Part shown: piece after piece, positions 13,501 to 28,200 of the stretch | Layout of the letters: every line of letters begins with the position of its first letter | Numbering within the stretch: position 1 is the first letter of the stretch | DNA from: Helicoverpa zea | Lineage: Eukaryota > Arthropoda > Insecta > Lepidoptera > Noctuidae | Assembly (NCBI RefSeq): GCF_022581195.2 | Contig: NC_061456.1 | Span: 5,396,501-5,460,500, forward strand | DNA length: 64,000 bases | Direction of reading: 5' to 3' | Program-made: the position numbers and the translations under genes | Notes under the pieces: generated by a model | Databases searched by the model: none | What the model was told of the DNA's origin: nothing | Seen by the model: the letters and a program-made list of their open reading frames with translations, nothing else

Positions 13501-16049
13501 ATTATCTAATTCTAGATATGCATATAATTACTCATCTGAATCTACTCATGCATATAATTATTTGATTCGTAGTATGAATTTATAGGAACGGAAAATCCGC
13601 AAAAAACATTCATTATTTTCATTTACAAGATGATAATTTCCTACCTGTGTTTGCTGTGTTGGTAATTTAATTAATTTACTTATCTGCTTGAGTCATCAAC
13701 CTCGCCTGCTGTCAGAATTTGATAAGAATCGCGGAACCTGAGTAGCTATGCTCAAGCTTTCAAAGCTTTGCGACTGTGACAAGTTACATTAATAGCAAAT
13801 ATTTCGAAAATGCCGGACATTTATGTATACTTGACATTATGTATTTCATTTATTCGATATATGTATGTATCTACCTTTTCTTTTCGTCAAAGGTTGAGCA
13901 GCATCCGATATTTCCGGTTAATAATCGAGATAAAAGTTCGCTGCAGATGGCGTACTTTTTGTGACACTTGATGACATTTGTAAGCTTTTGTCTCATGCAT
14001 TCCCAGAACAGAACGTACCTTCGACTGTAATCTACTGCGACTACTAACCTGAATGTTGTGCATCTTCCGAGAAATAAAACAATCACAACGTCCGTTTCCA
14101 CCTGCGGCCATCCTTTTATCTGTGTCGACATTGTCTGACGTCAGTTTCACTCGGAATTACCGCAACTTAATTATTGTGACTCTCCTTAGCATTCATTTAC
14201 AAGGCTCAGTGAAATTGTGCACCTTGAAAATTTCGTTCCGATACTTTGTCTACACTGATTTAATAACAGGTTCAGTAAGTGGGTCATAGTCCAATGGTTA
14301 AGGTGATATTTATTTATTTATGCCCTAAAAAATGTCACATATCGTTATCAAGGCGACGAGGTTCGCATAAATACGGTTTTTTATAAGTGAATCCACGTAT
14401 AAGCAATTAGCCTTGGATTGGCTGTGTGAATGGTTTTCAGATGTTGGTGAATCGATAAACAATCGAGATGAGATGTCGATTCATTGTTCGATAAATATTT
14501 CAATACGGAAAACATTTGGCATGTGCGTCATTTCTGCACTCTATTCGGATCGTTACTTTGCTCCGCCACGCGCAGCCTAGGTGTTGAGATGACCGTCACA
14601 AATGTAGGACGAGCAATATTTTGTGCATAAAGCAAACATAACTTCTTTCAATACACGTTAGATTTATTTGTAGTTCGTATTAAATATTGGGACACCTTGT
14701 CACAGATACCTATAATGTGATTAATAATATTTACCCATACCTAAATGTGTTTATTTTAATTTCCAACTATGATCGAATCCATATACTTACCCGGTAATGA
14801 ACTTGAGTAAAATAAACTTCACAGAGTACTTTATAATTGTCATATTACGGATGCATCTGAGTAGTCGCTAAATAAAAATATCTCTTAGCTGTCGAACAAT
14901 GAATTCGTGTTTATTTTGAATAATTTATTAAATGTCATATAAATAAAACATGATGAAACTATAAACTAATAGAATTTGATATTCATGTGCGGTGAGCACT
15001 TTTAATTTAATTTCACCTTTAAATAATATAATCAATTCGTATGTCTGCGCGGATCGTAGCTAAGATTGGGAAATGACAATAGCAAGATTACCTTGAACGT
15101 CACATTTTTAGAATTTATAATACACCATCATAATTCACAAGTTTTCGAAAAGGCCGCCGAATATTATAATATCAATAGAGTTTATTACTACAACAATGTG
15201 TAAAACAATCAATAGACGCAGAATTTTCATATTTTATGAAATTATAAATGGTTAGCCTTGGCTCGTTAGCAGATTTATGTTCTTAATTAATTACTTAATA
15301 TATTCTCTTCGTAGTAATTTGTGTAGTGAGTATAATGCCTATTTCTGTTTGCGGTTAGATTCACTTACGACATTTCACTGTTTTAGAAATAACTTCCAAT
15401 TAGATTCGGCCTTAAATCAGTTCCATTAAAACACTGCAAAGCCTACTTTGAGCAATTCTTCTTTCGTTCCAAATGTTGTTATTAATTTAATCTGCGACCT
15501 TGTCAAGTATGCGCGTAAGTGGTGCACATAGCACAGGTATCAGCTTAATTAAGTAAATAAAATGCCACATAATTTCACAACAAATAGTTTGACAACTTTT
15601 CTCTGTTTTGAAGGATGCTGATATTATAAAGAATAGTCGGCTGTGTATTGGTAGTTTGCCTAGAAAAAAAAGATTTGCATATAAATCGTAGGATTTTCTT
15701 AATGGTTATAGAAAAATGTCGTGCAGCATGACTCTTAATAATCAACGAACCCGGATGATACTTCGGCATAATTTAAAATATGGCCAGGTCATTAATAATG
15801 CCTAATAAAGAAGGTTAAACCGAAAAACGCCCACTAACTTAACCATCGCCAATATTTCCCATAGAACATCTCATATCTAAATTGGTTGATGATAAGTTGT
15901 ATCTAAGTAGCGTTTGCATAATAACCCGTGATTAACTATGTTTAACCAAGGGTTGGTTTCAGTTAATAAATTGTTTAACATTTGAGATAATTGTATCGCT
16001 ATTACTTATTCACTCTCAGCTAATTTGATATTTAATATTAATTTGGGCC
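10574..16049. other. Intergenic, no gene seen
   Basis: AT-rich, with G+C-richer patches near 11445-11570 and 13960-14160. Frames of 62-87 codons overlap one another on both strands in the second patch and have no recognisable domain. This may hold elongase promoter elements or an untranslated first exon, which I cannot identify. Confidence 0.4.
12546..12566. repeat. (CCTA)n microsatellite
   Basis: About five ACCT/CCTA tetranucleotide units in a row in otherwise featureless sequence. Confidence 0.7.
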
Positions 16050-16295
16050 CAACATGCGTAGCTGAGACGATTGGCGAATCGGCTCGGCACCCGGTCCACC
16101 CTGACATTCGGCAAACTTGACGCTCGACAGTAAGCGGCTAAAGTTACTATTGTACCAAAAACCGCTCATTCTGCAATCGCAATACCGTGTGCTCGCACCT
16201 TAACATTAACGTAATCCAAACAAATATAAAAAGTGTTCGTGTTTAATTAGTGCACTTGAACGTTTTGTCATTATGTTGTGATTGTTGCAGTGAAA
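16050..16295 (+). promoter_or_regulatory. Probable 5' leader or promoter-proximal region of the elongase
   Basis: This stretch just upstream of the elongase ATG is richer in G+C and CpG (about 16060-16200) than the surrounding AT-rich DNA. A TTGCAG ends at 16290, five bases before the ATG, after a T-rich run. It could be the acceptor of a 5'-UTR intron, in which case the true first exon lies further upstream. No TATA box or initiator stands out, so the transcription start is unknown. Confidence 0.35.
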
Positions 16296-19200
16296 ATGGA
16301 GGCGCTGAGTAGGCTTGTCGAGGGCTACCATGACTTGATGGACAACAAAAGTGATCAGAGGGTGAAAGGCTGGCTTCTGATGTCGTCACCCTTCCCCACG
16401 CTCGCGATATGTCTCACATACGTATTCACAGTTAAAGTAAGTATTTACCTGTTTCCGTACATCTGTATTATGTCAGCATAATGATCGATACGTCACAAGA
16501 ATCGATTAGCAATTGATATAACGTCAAACAAATTAAACATCATTAGGAATGTTTTCCACTGGAAATTGCCACCGTTATTAGTACTCGTTGCGTAACAAAT
16601 TATAGTTCAATTAAAGAACATGGCATTTGTATGGGCCGGACAATCACTTGTTTTGACATATTGTTTTATTGCATCTCATGTTTTTTTTTTCTGTCAGGTG
16701 TTGGGGCCGAAGTTGATGGAAAATAGAAAACCCTTCGAGTTGAAAAAAGTATTAATATTCTACAACTTGTTCCAAGTCCTTTTTAGTATTTGGCTGTTTT
16801 ATGAGGTAAATGTTCAACAGATAATTTGATTATACAAACTTTATTTGTGTGTGCGATTATTCACTGGAGTTTTATTTTATAGAGTTTGAAGAGCGGTTGG
16901 TTCACGACGTACAGTTTTCGGTGTCAGCCTGTCGACTACTCGAGGTCTCCTGACGCGATGCGGGTAAGAGAACCTTCGCTCGTCACTTTCCTAAACCTGT
17001 TTACGCTCATGGGCAGTGCATCTCCAACTGGACTGTACACTAAGCACTTTTTAATAGACACCTGTCGTACACACCTTAGGTTATCTGCAATTCGAGGCGG
17101 GAAGACTTAAGATTGATTTCGAACCTTTTCAGATATCACATTGATCAACATAAAGACCATGCATCTTTACATTTATGATATCAAATATTTATTATTAGAT
17201 TCGCATACCTGAGGCTAATGGCATTTTAGTTGCATCCTAACCAGCCTTTACAAAGTTAAAACTACCTACCATTAAGGCTGTGAAAATTTAATAGCAATTT
17301 ATGGTGATTATTTATACATAAGCAATTTAAATTGACATTGCATAGTATGAATCATTAATCCTTTGTTCTAATCAGTCGATTTGAATAGTCATGTGATTAC
17401 ATTAGTCGTACTTTGTCGAGTGTAGTTCAGGAGCCGTACCTTACCATTAAGTATTAGGTGCGGAATATTTTTCTTGCAACTCATTTGCAATAATGAACTC
17501 GATAATGACATCTCGTAAGTGCTCTGTCTTGTGCAAGTACAGCTGACAAGAGAAATAGCTATGCAGGTAGTTTCAATTACTACCGTACTTGGTTTGTGTA
17601 GCGATGTATATTACACTGTAATGAAGTATATATTGTTTTGTTGACGGTGCTCCGTGCTAGCATCAATTAAGGCGGGTTGTACATAGGCGCATGTGTTAGG
17701 TGAGCCGAGGTTGTTTGCCTTCAAGTTCATTCGCATTTGTGTGTAATTACCCTACTGATTGCACCAGCAATTTGTGTTTGTAGTCTTATATTTTAAAAAT
17801 ATATAATGAGAGCTTGCGAGATGCATATTGCATATCATTGCATATTTTTTGTAGTTTTATTAGTGTTTAATTGGGCAAAATATATATGTTAAATATTTGT
17901 ATTCGTATGCAGTGCAAGTTGAAAATAACACATTCCTAGTCGGAAACAAATGCATTGTACTAAACGATTGGCAATAAAATGTTACGTATGTCGTATTAAT
18001 TTACCTACCACATATCTAATTGATTGGTATTCTTTTGTGTTAAGTATGTTATGTCGAGTGCGTCAACAGCCTGCATACCTATGTTTCTCATTAAATATCT
18101 GATAAATTGTACAATTCACTGTGTATGAAGTAAACAGGAACCCATAGTAGCAGCTTAGTCGCAAGCATAATTTCCTTATAAGGATATGTCGTCTTATAAA
18201 CTATGAAATTGTGATTTTTCATCGTTCTAAAAACATTTCTTTCTTTTATAGACAGTCCATGGCTGCTGGTGGTACTATTTCTCGAAGTTCACAGAGTTCT
18301 TCGATACGGTAAGTTTTTGTACATATTGTTAATTACAAAAAATCATCAATCCATAAGCTTAAATCGATAAAAAACATAAATAAAACGTATTGAGAACTTG
18401 AACTTGTAAACCGGAAAGTTTTTTATGAGGCCCACGGAACTATTATATAATACATAGTCGATTAAGGAAAATCCTATTACTCTTTTGGATGAAGGTGTCT
18501 ATTTTAATATGCTAATAAAAAGGCATTTTAAAACTAAGTTTATTATACCTACTGCGAAGTTCAAAAGTTAACAAGCCCATAAATCTGTTAATATGCTTGT
18601 AACGTTTACGTAATTGTTAAGTTTGAGATTCAAATAGAATAAAAGGCAAATTATTTTGTCAAATAAAGGCATGTTTATTGTGGCTCTTGTTTCAAGTTTT
18701 TGTTACTAATAAAAAGACAGCGAACCTTGTATATGCAAATTCATTTAGTGAAGAAGTGATTAATAAATGACCATGTCCAAAAATGCACCTAAGTAATTTA
18801 TAAAATTTTTGATGCCGTAAAAGTCGCATAAAACATTTGACAACGAACAAAAACCACGTTTTCGCCACATAAAACAATTGTTTTGCAGCAAAATGGTGCT
18901 TAAAACTTGTTATGATTGCAAAATAAAGTGCTATAAAGTCAGGGGCACTATGCGCGAAGCCTTAAGTGTAATAACAGCCTTCGTCAACTTGAACCCTTGA
19001 AAATCTAGTTTCGTTTCTTAATAATGGGCAGCCTCGCTGTTATAGGCATGGTTTTCCTGGCTACCATTTGTCCACTGTCCATTAGCCGACCGTTTTGTTG
19101 TATTTGACTAATCAAACGAATCTTGTGATAGACACATGTATGAATATGTTTACGGAGGTTCGTGAAACACTTCCTTATAAACAAATCTCTGAATATTCTT

Positions 19201-22200
19201 CTATCGGTCTATCGGTCTTATATTTAGTCGTTTGCCATCGACAGTCGACACCCCAAGAAGAAACTGGAAATTCAAACCATGACGCTTAAAAAAAAATGGA
19301 AAATTTTCTTATATCATTCAGCATAATATCTTCCTGAAAAAGATAATAATATAATGGACTAAGTTCAAGGCCGTACCCTGACAATCGGGTGTGTTTATTT
19401 CCGAAACTGGTACAGACTGGTTTATTAGTTAAAATACGCATAGGTACATACATAATAATACGCTCCAATATTAGATTAACTTGTTTACTTACAATACGTG
19501 CTAAATTTAGCGTGCTATATGTATGTATATATGTGTATGTATGTATTTATTTGATGGGATGTTTCTCGATTCGTCGTGGTTAATTCGCGTCGTACGTTAA
19601 TTGGACCTTGACTTCAAAAGTTTGCTATCAATAAATATAAGAACATGTTCACAGACTAACTGAATATTTGTTTATCAATTATCTACTTTGTTAGTCGATC
19701 AATGTAATCATATAAAGCTCAGAGAGATGCTCAAACAGATGAGTCTTTAGAAAATCAGTTTTGTGATTTCATTTTTCCGGTTTCCAAGGAATTTATCATT
19801 AGCGGTAGATAATAAAGAATAGCTCAAACCGGATCTAGGCGATCCTGTTCCTCGTCTATACAATCAAGTTTCAAAATGGGTGATAAAAGTGGTTTCGAAT
19901 AGGCAATCCACATTTTATTCAACGTGAGACACAAACGACTGCCATATCTCACGAAGAACTGGCCATTTAGCTTGTGAACTTCTTTTAATTAATTTTATAC
20001 ATTCCTTTGTGACAAAACTTTATTCAATTTCAAATTCAAAAATTTTGGATACGATGATCATCATTCAATCGCATAAAACCTTTTTTATGAAAGAAATAAT
20101 GGTTGTTTAATAGTTTAGTCATCGTTTCTATTACTGATGATTAGTCATGTAGGTATAATAAATTAGCTGCCTTAGTGAATTTGAACACCTGTGAAGTAGG
20201 TTTATTCAAACAAATAGGTAAATATCTTAAATCGATTTCATGCTTAGATCGTGCTTATCTTTGTAGTTGCAAGCAAATCTTGTTAATAGCACTAAACGCT
20301 ATTTCGATTGATTGAACTGTCTCATAAATTGATATGATTATCAATATTTGTATCATATGTCAAATATGTTAAGTAGGATATTATCATATATCAGGATTTC
20401 AAAAAGTAAATCGGTCTCAACTGCTAAGTAACTAAGCACAACGTTTCGCATTGCAAAGATTAGAAGTCGATAATACTAAATTAATAGAAACCATTTTCAA
20501 TTCAATTCAATCGATCGAGTACCTATTCAATGAGTTTCCTCATCTCTCACCTAAGCGATGTTTGACGTTTAGTGATGTGCGTAATATTTGGTCAATAATA
20601 TCGATACTTTTTCCAGATCTTCTTCGTGATGCGCAAGAAGTTTGACCACGTGTCGAAGCTCCACGTCATTCACCACGGGATCATGCCCATGTCCGTGTGG
20701 TTTGGAGTCAAGTTCACTCCAGGTCAGTACAACACTATTTACCTAATATTCGATGTTTGCTCAATCAACAATCTGTGTGATTCCAAAGTTCTGTTTGATT
20801 TAACTGAATCAGTATTCAGAGTCCACGAAACTGTCGAATGTTCTCACCTATTTGAATTATACTGCCAGTAACAGTCAAATCAATTCCTTTTGTTTTCAAA
20901 CAGAATTTTCAACTGTATACTTTTTTTATTTAGATATTTAAAAAGACCGACAATATTCACGACGTTATTATTAATTCAGAATTTGTACATTCCAATTTTG
21001 AAAATGTGAGAATGTAACAGTTATAAAAATGCCAAGGTGATTGACTACATATTTATTTTTAATTTGAATATTGATGAAATGTGCGTAAATATTTTACTAC
21101 GTGTCACTAATCTGCAGTTTGAGATTCTTTCTAGCCTTAAAATATAAGTAAATGCGTAGTTTTTTATTAAAATATTTACGGTTAATCGCCTTTAACAAAA
21201 AAAGTTTCGTAGCGCTTTAAAACGATAGATTTTACGTCCTTTTTTGCTTCATAAAAGGATAACTAATTCTTTATCAGATTCATCTCAATCAAACCGATTG
21301 CAAGAAAAACAGCGGTGTTTTAATTACAAAGTTTGCAAAAGAAAATTGTTGGGAATACCGATACGGCTGTTAGTAATGACTACATAGATCCGTACAAGTC
21401 ATGATTAATTTTTTGCATCAGTAATAGTCGGTTATTTGTTACAAATGTTCACATAATCCGCATGCGCTGGGAAAAAAAACTATAAACACAAGTACTTTAC
21501 TGGGAGTTTTTATCAGACAAGTCTAATGTGGGAAATTACCGAGATATGTAAATTTTCTACAACCTCCTATTGTATCATTGGCTCATTTTGTTAGAAAAAG
21601 AAGCAAAATCGTGAGTTGCAACTTAAATTTTGGTGTTCGCACTTTCGCATTTTGGGTTTTCCACCGAAAGAATTTGATTTCCTCAAAAAGCTTCCTCAAA
21701 AATTTGGTTCGTGTCACGAAATGCCATAAAATTCCCTGCATTATTTGCTTAATTTATACTCAACATAACGGAGAACGGAAGCACAATACGTGATAACAAC
21801 GACTGATTTGTACCACAAGAATTAGATATCACTGATTTCTTTAAGGAAAAATGACTCCCTGGTTTTGTTTACAAATTCCTGCACGATTATGCAACGGTTC
21901 ATAATTTATTGTATCCTCGTTGAAACTTGAGCTCGTTACTTAACATATTCCCGCTAATTACAATGAAAAGTTCTGTACATAATAAGCTCTTAATGAACTG
22001 CAAATATATAATAAACAAAGAATGACATAATCTATACACTGTAGTCGCATACTGTTTGTTTACAATTTTAGAACGTACTTCATAAATTGTTCAGTAGAGT
22101 TTGCACATTAAATAGAAAATTGTATTTAATTTGTTTGCAGTAAGACCGTGACTGACGCAACTGGTAAAGATACACTCTTGTAATCACGTAGTTTTTTCCT

Positions 22201-25200
22201 CTTGAGTCTACAATTCCGTATAAATTAAAACCAAACTTCTAGAACGGAGATGTCTACGAGAAATCGCGTCCATAACAATAATATTTGACCAGTATTAAAG
22301 TGACATGTGTATGTACGTGCTCAACACGGACAAGGATTGTTTGTTAGTCTGAATCCGTAACAAGGATTATTCTAGAATTACCTACACTAAAAATATTTCA
22401 CGTATGGCCGTATGCGAAGTATTAGGAAATTAGTCTAAGTCACCGTTTTAACAAACATTCGGAGTCGTTATACCGCTACGAACCGGTCAGTATTTGTCTT
22501 TAAACTAATATATCTATGGTATTTACTAATACTTTTAACAGTTATTTAGAATGCTAGGTTATTAGGTTAGGTCTAGTATTATTAATTTTAAGTTCGGCTC
22601 GATAAATGCTTGTCAAATAAAAAACATCGTCAGCTAACGGAGGTGGGCAGATGTTTGATGAAACCTACTAATTTCGGTCATGAGCATTTGCATCTATATT
22701 TTATTTCCACTAGGGTTGACAAACTTTTTGCTAGGTAAAGCCTAAGCAGCACCTACTATTTGGTACGAAGCATTGATCCATCATACTTACTTAGGTGATT
22801 CCTCCTCTCCTTTCTTACTTCTTTAAATAACTCTTTGTGATTATTTTGTTACAGGTGGTCACTCCACTTTCTTCGGAATGTTGAACACATTTGTACACAT
22901 TGTGATGTACTCGTATTACCTGCTGGCTGCCCTCGGTCCTAAGGTCCAGAAGTACCTCTGGTGGAAGAAATACCTCACAGCACTACAGATGGTGAGTTTT
23001 CTAAAATGGAATCCTTGATTTAATTAACAAAAGAAAGATGATCTCCTGTGGATTTGTCTTTGGCCATATTAGTCTCACGTCATTGTAAATTAAAAAAAAT
23101 ATAGAATACAATTCAGAATCAGACCAAGAAATGAATATATCACTTTACCTTTGTTTATAATTTCGTTGGCATTTGTAAAAGGTGCCTATCTCAATTCGAA
23201 ATGTAAATGGTAAATGAAGCAAGAGACAGACTCTCCTTGACATTATAATTATAACCGCCTTACATAAATTAGATAATACTGAACAAACTATGATTTAGTA
23301 TACGATTTTGATAAGTCGGTGATGGTCGAATAGCCCCAGGTATGGTTTTACGTTCTGTCCAATGTCAATGTTTTGCAATCAGTTGAAGTCGAGCGAGTGT
23401 GTACCCTTGAACGTCGCCGACATACACATGGCATGTATCGTGACGTCACATGCCATGCAGGTCTATTCAATAGCTCATTATAAACGTCACCCTTCTCTTC
23501 CTGCTGCTGACGTAGCTTCTGAATAGCGGATTTTGTTATAACACGCCTTGCAACATATCCTGCGGTAATTGTGGTTTTTGAGCCGAATTATTTTCTCAAG
23601 ACCCAGCTCATTAGTTCATTAATAACCTACATCAGTATTTTGATGGACGGAAATTGGCTAAATCATGTGATATTTAATTTGAAGGCTGGTGTAGTCATTA
23701 CTTATTAGGAGACTGGTGTCAAAATGAAGATAGATGTTCAGATTATTCGAGTTAGTGTACCTAGTTGTAAATATGACGTGATATTGCCACAGGTCCAGTT
23801 TGTGCTGGTGTTCCTTCACGCCTTCCAACTGCTGTTCATCGACTGCGACTACCCGCGAGCGTTCGTCTGGTGGATCGGCATGCACGCCGTACTCTTCTAC
23901 TACCTATTCTCAGACTTCTACAAACAGGCCTACCGCAAGAAAGCCAAGGTACGTTCACAATTACAGCTTTTAGCTACATTAATCAAAGTGACATGTCAAA
24001 TCAACCATTCATTGTCATAACAAAATTGACACTAATTGTAACCAATGCCTATTCTAAATAGAAAACCTTGAACATTTTGCAGCATGCAAATATAATTGTA
24101 GTGTTCGCCCTACCCGTGTCTCTGTAATTACCATCCGATAATTAGGATATCGGCTCGCTTGCCCACATAACGTCTTACTCCCGTGCCACACACTCTCCCG
24201 GTTTCCCGCCAACTGGCCATAGAGTATAGTGTGCACTCTCCGCGTCTATGCGACAACGAGACGACAGATATCGGTGATAATACAGTACACTACATCCCTT
24301 CCTTTGTTTAGTAAAAGCAAATTAAACTCCGTCACTTTGCCGACATCAATAACCAGTCTGGTGATCAGTCGATGGACACCGATATCCCGCCTGTTAGTCC
24401 ATGTGGAATCAAACAGTCTCAAATATTGCTGCACGTTCAGCCAACGAGCACTCATCTTGCTTGGTCCGATTCAAACAGTTTATTATCGAAATCATCTACT
24501 TATATATCTAGGCAATGACATATTCAGGTAGGTATCTCATGCTCGAAACAATTACGAACACTTGAGATCCACTAGCGGCAAAATCAAAATGAATATAAAA
24601 ATAGATAAAACCAAACTGTACCTGCCTATTAATGGAATATAATAAATCTTCATACTCCCAGTGGTTTCCTCACATTTTACTCTAGCTACCTACTCCTTTC
24701 CCTTTTCCTTCAAATGACCAAGTATTGCCTTTGTCCTTGTCGGGCTTTGACTGAATAATTTTACTTCACTTACTTGAAAAACAGTTTCAGAATGCATTGT
24801 CCCAATGTAAGAATTTTATTTCTAGCTTCAGAGTTGAAACAATAATGATGAAATGAAGTTTTTCCTGACGCTTCGTACTTGCGATTAAAGCCCCGTAATG
24901 ACTTTTACGTGCATTTTACTAGCGTAGCGTTTGCTAGTGTTTTATAAACAACCGGACAACTTTGAAATGTCACTACAGTCGAATCGTTTTACACTGACGA
25001 TTTATGGAAATTATTACCTTTACCTTTTACTCACACATTACCTTACCATTACCACTTTCAATAACCTTACCAACAAGTTACCGCCGCGCCGTTTAAAGCA
25101 AACCTTTGAGTGTTACTCAAGGACTCCACGACAGTGGAACGTGACTTTCAAGTCCATGCCAGGCCCTGCCATTTTATACTTGCACACAACATATACGAAT

Positions 25201-28200
25201 CCTCGCGAACCTTGCTGTTCACACCTCGTAAAGCTGTACAAGACTTGCACACAACATATACGAATCCTCGCGAACCTTGCAGGTCGCACCTCGTAAAGCT
25301 GTACAAGACTTGCACACAACATATACGAATCCTCGCGAACCTTGCAGGTCGCACCTCGTAAAGCTGTACAAGACTTGCACACAACATATACGAATCCTCG
25401 CGAACCTTGCAGGTCGCACCTCGTAAAGCTGTACAAGACTTGCACACAACATATACGAATCCTCGCGAACCTTGCAGGTCGCACCTCGTAAAGCTGTACA
25501 AGTTCTCGCCTCTCAGGCATATAGGTCTATAGGTACATATGATAGTTCTACTATCTAATACTTTCGCGCAACCTTACGATTTCTCACGGACCTTACTGTT
25601 AGCAACAGTGGAACGTGCCTCGCAAAGCTTTACGAATATAAATATAATAGTTCTACTATTTAATACTTTCGCGCAACTTTACGATTTCTCACGGACCTTA
25701 CTGTTAGCAACAGTGGAACGTGCCTCGCAAAGCTTTACGAATATAAATATAATAGTTCTACTATTTAATACTTTCGCGCAACTTTACGATTTCTCACGGA
25801 CCTTACTGTTAGCAACAGTGGAACGTGCCTCGCAAAGCTTTACGAATACAAATATAATAGTTCTACTATTTAGTACTGCCGTACGATCTCTAGTTTTTCG
25901 AACATGTAGGTACATAAATACATAGTAATTATGATCACACAAACGTACGTACCCGGTTGACTTCCGCAGTGGGCTCGTGAACTAGCAGATTTCTGCCAGT
26001 ACTTACACATACATAATGACTAAAAGTAGAATTTAATTTAATATTTCAGAAGTTTTTTTTTTATTGATAACAACATAACACAATAATTTATACGGTTGTA
26101 CCTAAGTGGTAAATTGTGTCTACAAATGAAATACCTTTGTATTTCCAATCTGCTTTTCAACGTGTCTAAGTGCCAGTATACCTATTATACAATGTTTAAA
26201 ACTTAAACGGTCGAAACGCAGCTCTCCTGACGGAAAATATATCTCGTTTACTCATGTTGTATCGTTAACTATTCTAAAAATTGTACTACTAGGGGAATTA
26301 CATTTAATCTCGATGACAACAGAGCACTAACAGTTTAGTGCACTACTAATGTGTTAAGTAAAGGTAGGTATTCCTATTAGACTCGGAACCAACCTACCTA
26401 GCAATCATGTTTACATAGTTACAGATCGCTTGGACCAGCCACCGTTCACATTTAATTTGACACCCCATTGCAAAATTATTTAAATTATTACAAATGAAAT
26501 TAATAGCAAATGCTTAAAGCATAATATGAATCAAACTCAACTAATTTTGGTAACAGTTTCCTTTTATTAATTGAGAGTGGAATATTTCAAAGCTTAATTC
26601 CTTATCTCAGCATTGCAACAAGTAATCCGGTTTTCAACCGTATGGATCAGCACTGGCACTTGCATGCTTCTGCAAATACACTCTCTAAAAGAATTCTGAT
26701 ATACCTAAGCTTCGAACGTTCTACATCAATGAGTGTCCAGGGGCGCAATTCTACAAATTTAACTTTAGTGCTATGTGTACGTTACGATTATAACGTAGGC
26801 ACCTATAAAGCCGTTGCTTTATAGTTACGTTTAACTTATCAGCTTTTTAGGATTTTAGTTAACAACTACGTCGTGCAACGAAACGCGCTTTGACAGATGT
26901 CATCAGCTTTGTAATCTGTAGCTGTGACATTCAGTGAAACTACAAAACACAAACAAACACCTTAACATAGAATAGAATCCATCAATAGAGACTCTCAACT
27001 ACCGTTCCTCCTCCTTTCATCAAAGTGAACAGCAACTCACAAACAGCGCTCCCGTCGATGCACAATTCCCCCTGTAGAAACGATCGCCGACCCCTCTACA
27101 ACGTCCGTCCACCTATAGATTGGCCGCAGGATTCCCAATTCATGCGCCCAGCAACGCCGAATAGAAACCTAGAACCTATGAAGTAGGTACCTACTTAGTG
27201 AACAACCAAGCGCCGCAGATAAAATGCAGGTGCCACAGGACCCAGGCAGCTCGGTGCCGCTGCTTTGAAAATTTCAAAAAACTGTTCGGTCAGCAGGCAT
27301 CTCCAGGTTTCACAAGTGGGTGGCAAAGCAACAACAACAATCAGTATGCCAAGAACATTTGTATCCAACAACTGAGAAGGCTACACATTGTACCTACTTC
27401 AAAAGATAGATGTATTAATCTCAAATCAATAAATGGATTCTATTTCATGTCTTGGTTATGTTATTCTCCCAACAACTTTCTATGTAAGTTTATTTAGTTT
27501 ACACTTATAATTCTTGTTGGGCACTGCAATACTGTAAAGTATAATTTACAAATAAATAGCAATATTACAATGAGGGCTACTCTGTTAAACTGCACCAATG
27601 TCAGTCAATTGTGATACCAATTAAAATCCACTCAAGCCTGAATCTTGAAGGTTATATTTTAGAAGCACAAGCAATCACCAAATTATGAAATCTAAATCAT
27701 TAGACAGTACCCAGAGTAAGTATCTATATTGAGACTCCTTCCATGTTTCATTCTTTTAAGATTTTGTCACAGATGTGAAACCCCAGTTAGGTAAATAAAG
27801 CAGCATTGTCCCAACAAATCTTAATGGGAATTAATTAAAGTACAAAAATGCTCCATTGCTTAGTTCCTTAAACTTTTGGTCTAAGAGTTTCATATTCACC
27901 TAAAATACTCAAATTAGGATTATGAGTTAGGATGTTTACCAAAGATTCTATCTATTGAATACCAAAAGTTTTGATCCACATTTTCCATCTAATATTGCTG
28001 TTTGGTACTGTTTTCCTGTTCTGCATCTTCTGAGATATCTCTGTTGTAACATAACAACCTCTTTAATACTGCAAAACAAACTAAATTAAAAGGATTAGAA
28101 TTATATTCAGGGTGACTGAGCAACCGTTATAATTAACATTAACTAGATAGGCAACCCACTGGAAGCGTTGACGGGTTGGAATGTTGTACATATGTGCATA

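Noticed and set aside
20451..20871. Separate small + strand frames around 20.6 kb
   Set aside because: They overlap elongase exon 5 (20617-20722) and run into its introns.
24098..24294. Two separate solo LTRs or a MITE pair
   Set aside because: Neither copy has its own target duplication; only the outermost flanks match (ATAAT), and the primer site and purine tract lie inside the pair.
25113..25520. 135-aa open frame on the - strand (and 117 and 77-aa partners)
   Set aside because: They are produced by the 65-bp minisatellite, whose period shifts the frame each unit, so all frames give the same peptide pieces.
25539..25925. 128-aa repetitive frame on the + strand
   Set aside because: It spans the 105-bp minisatellite (35-codon period) with no start context, signal or neighbouring exons.
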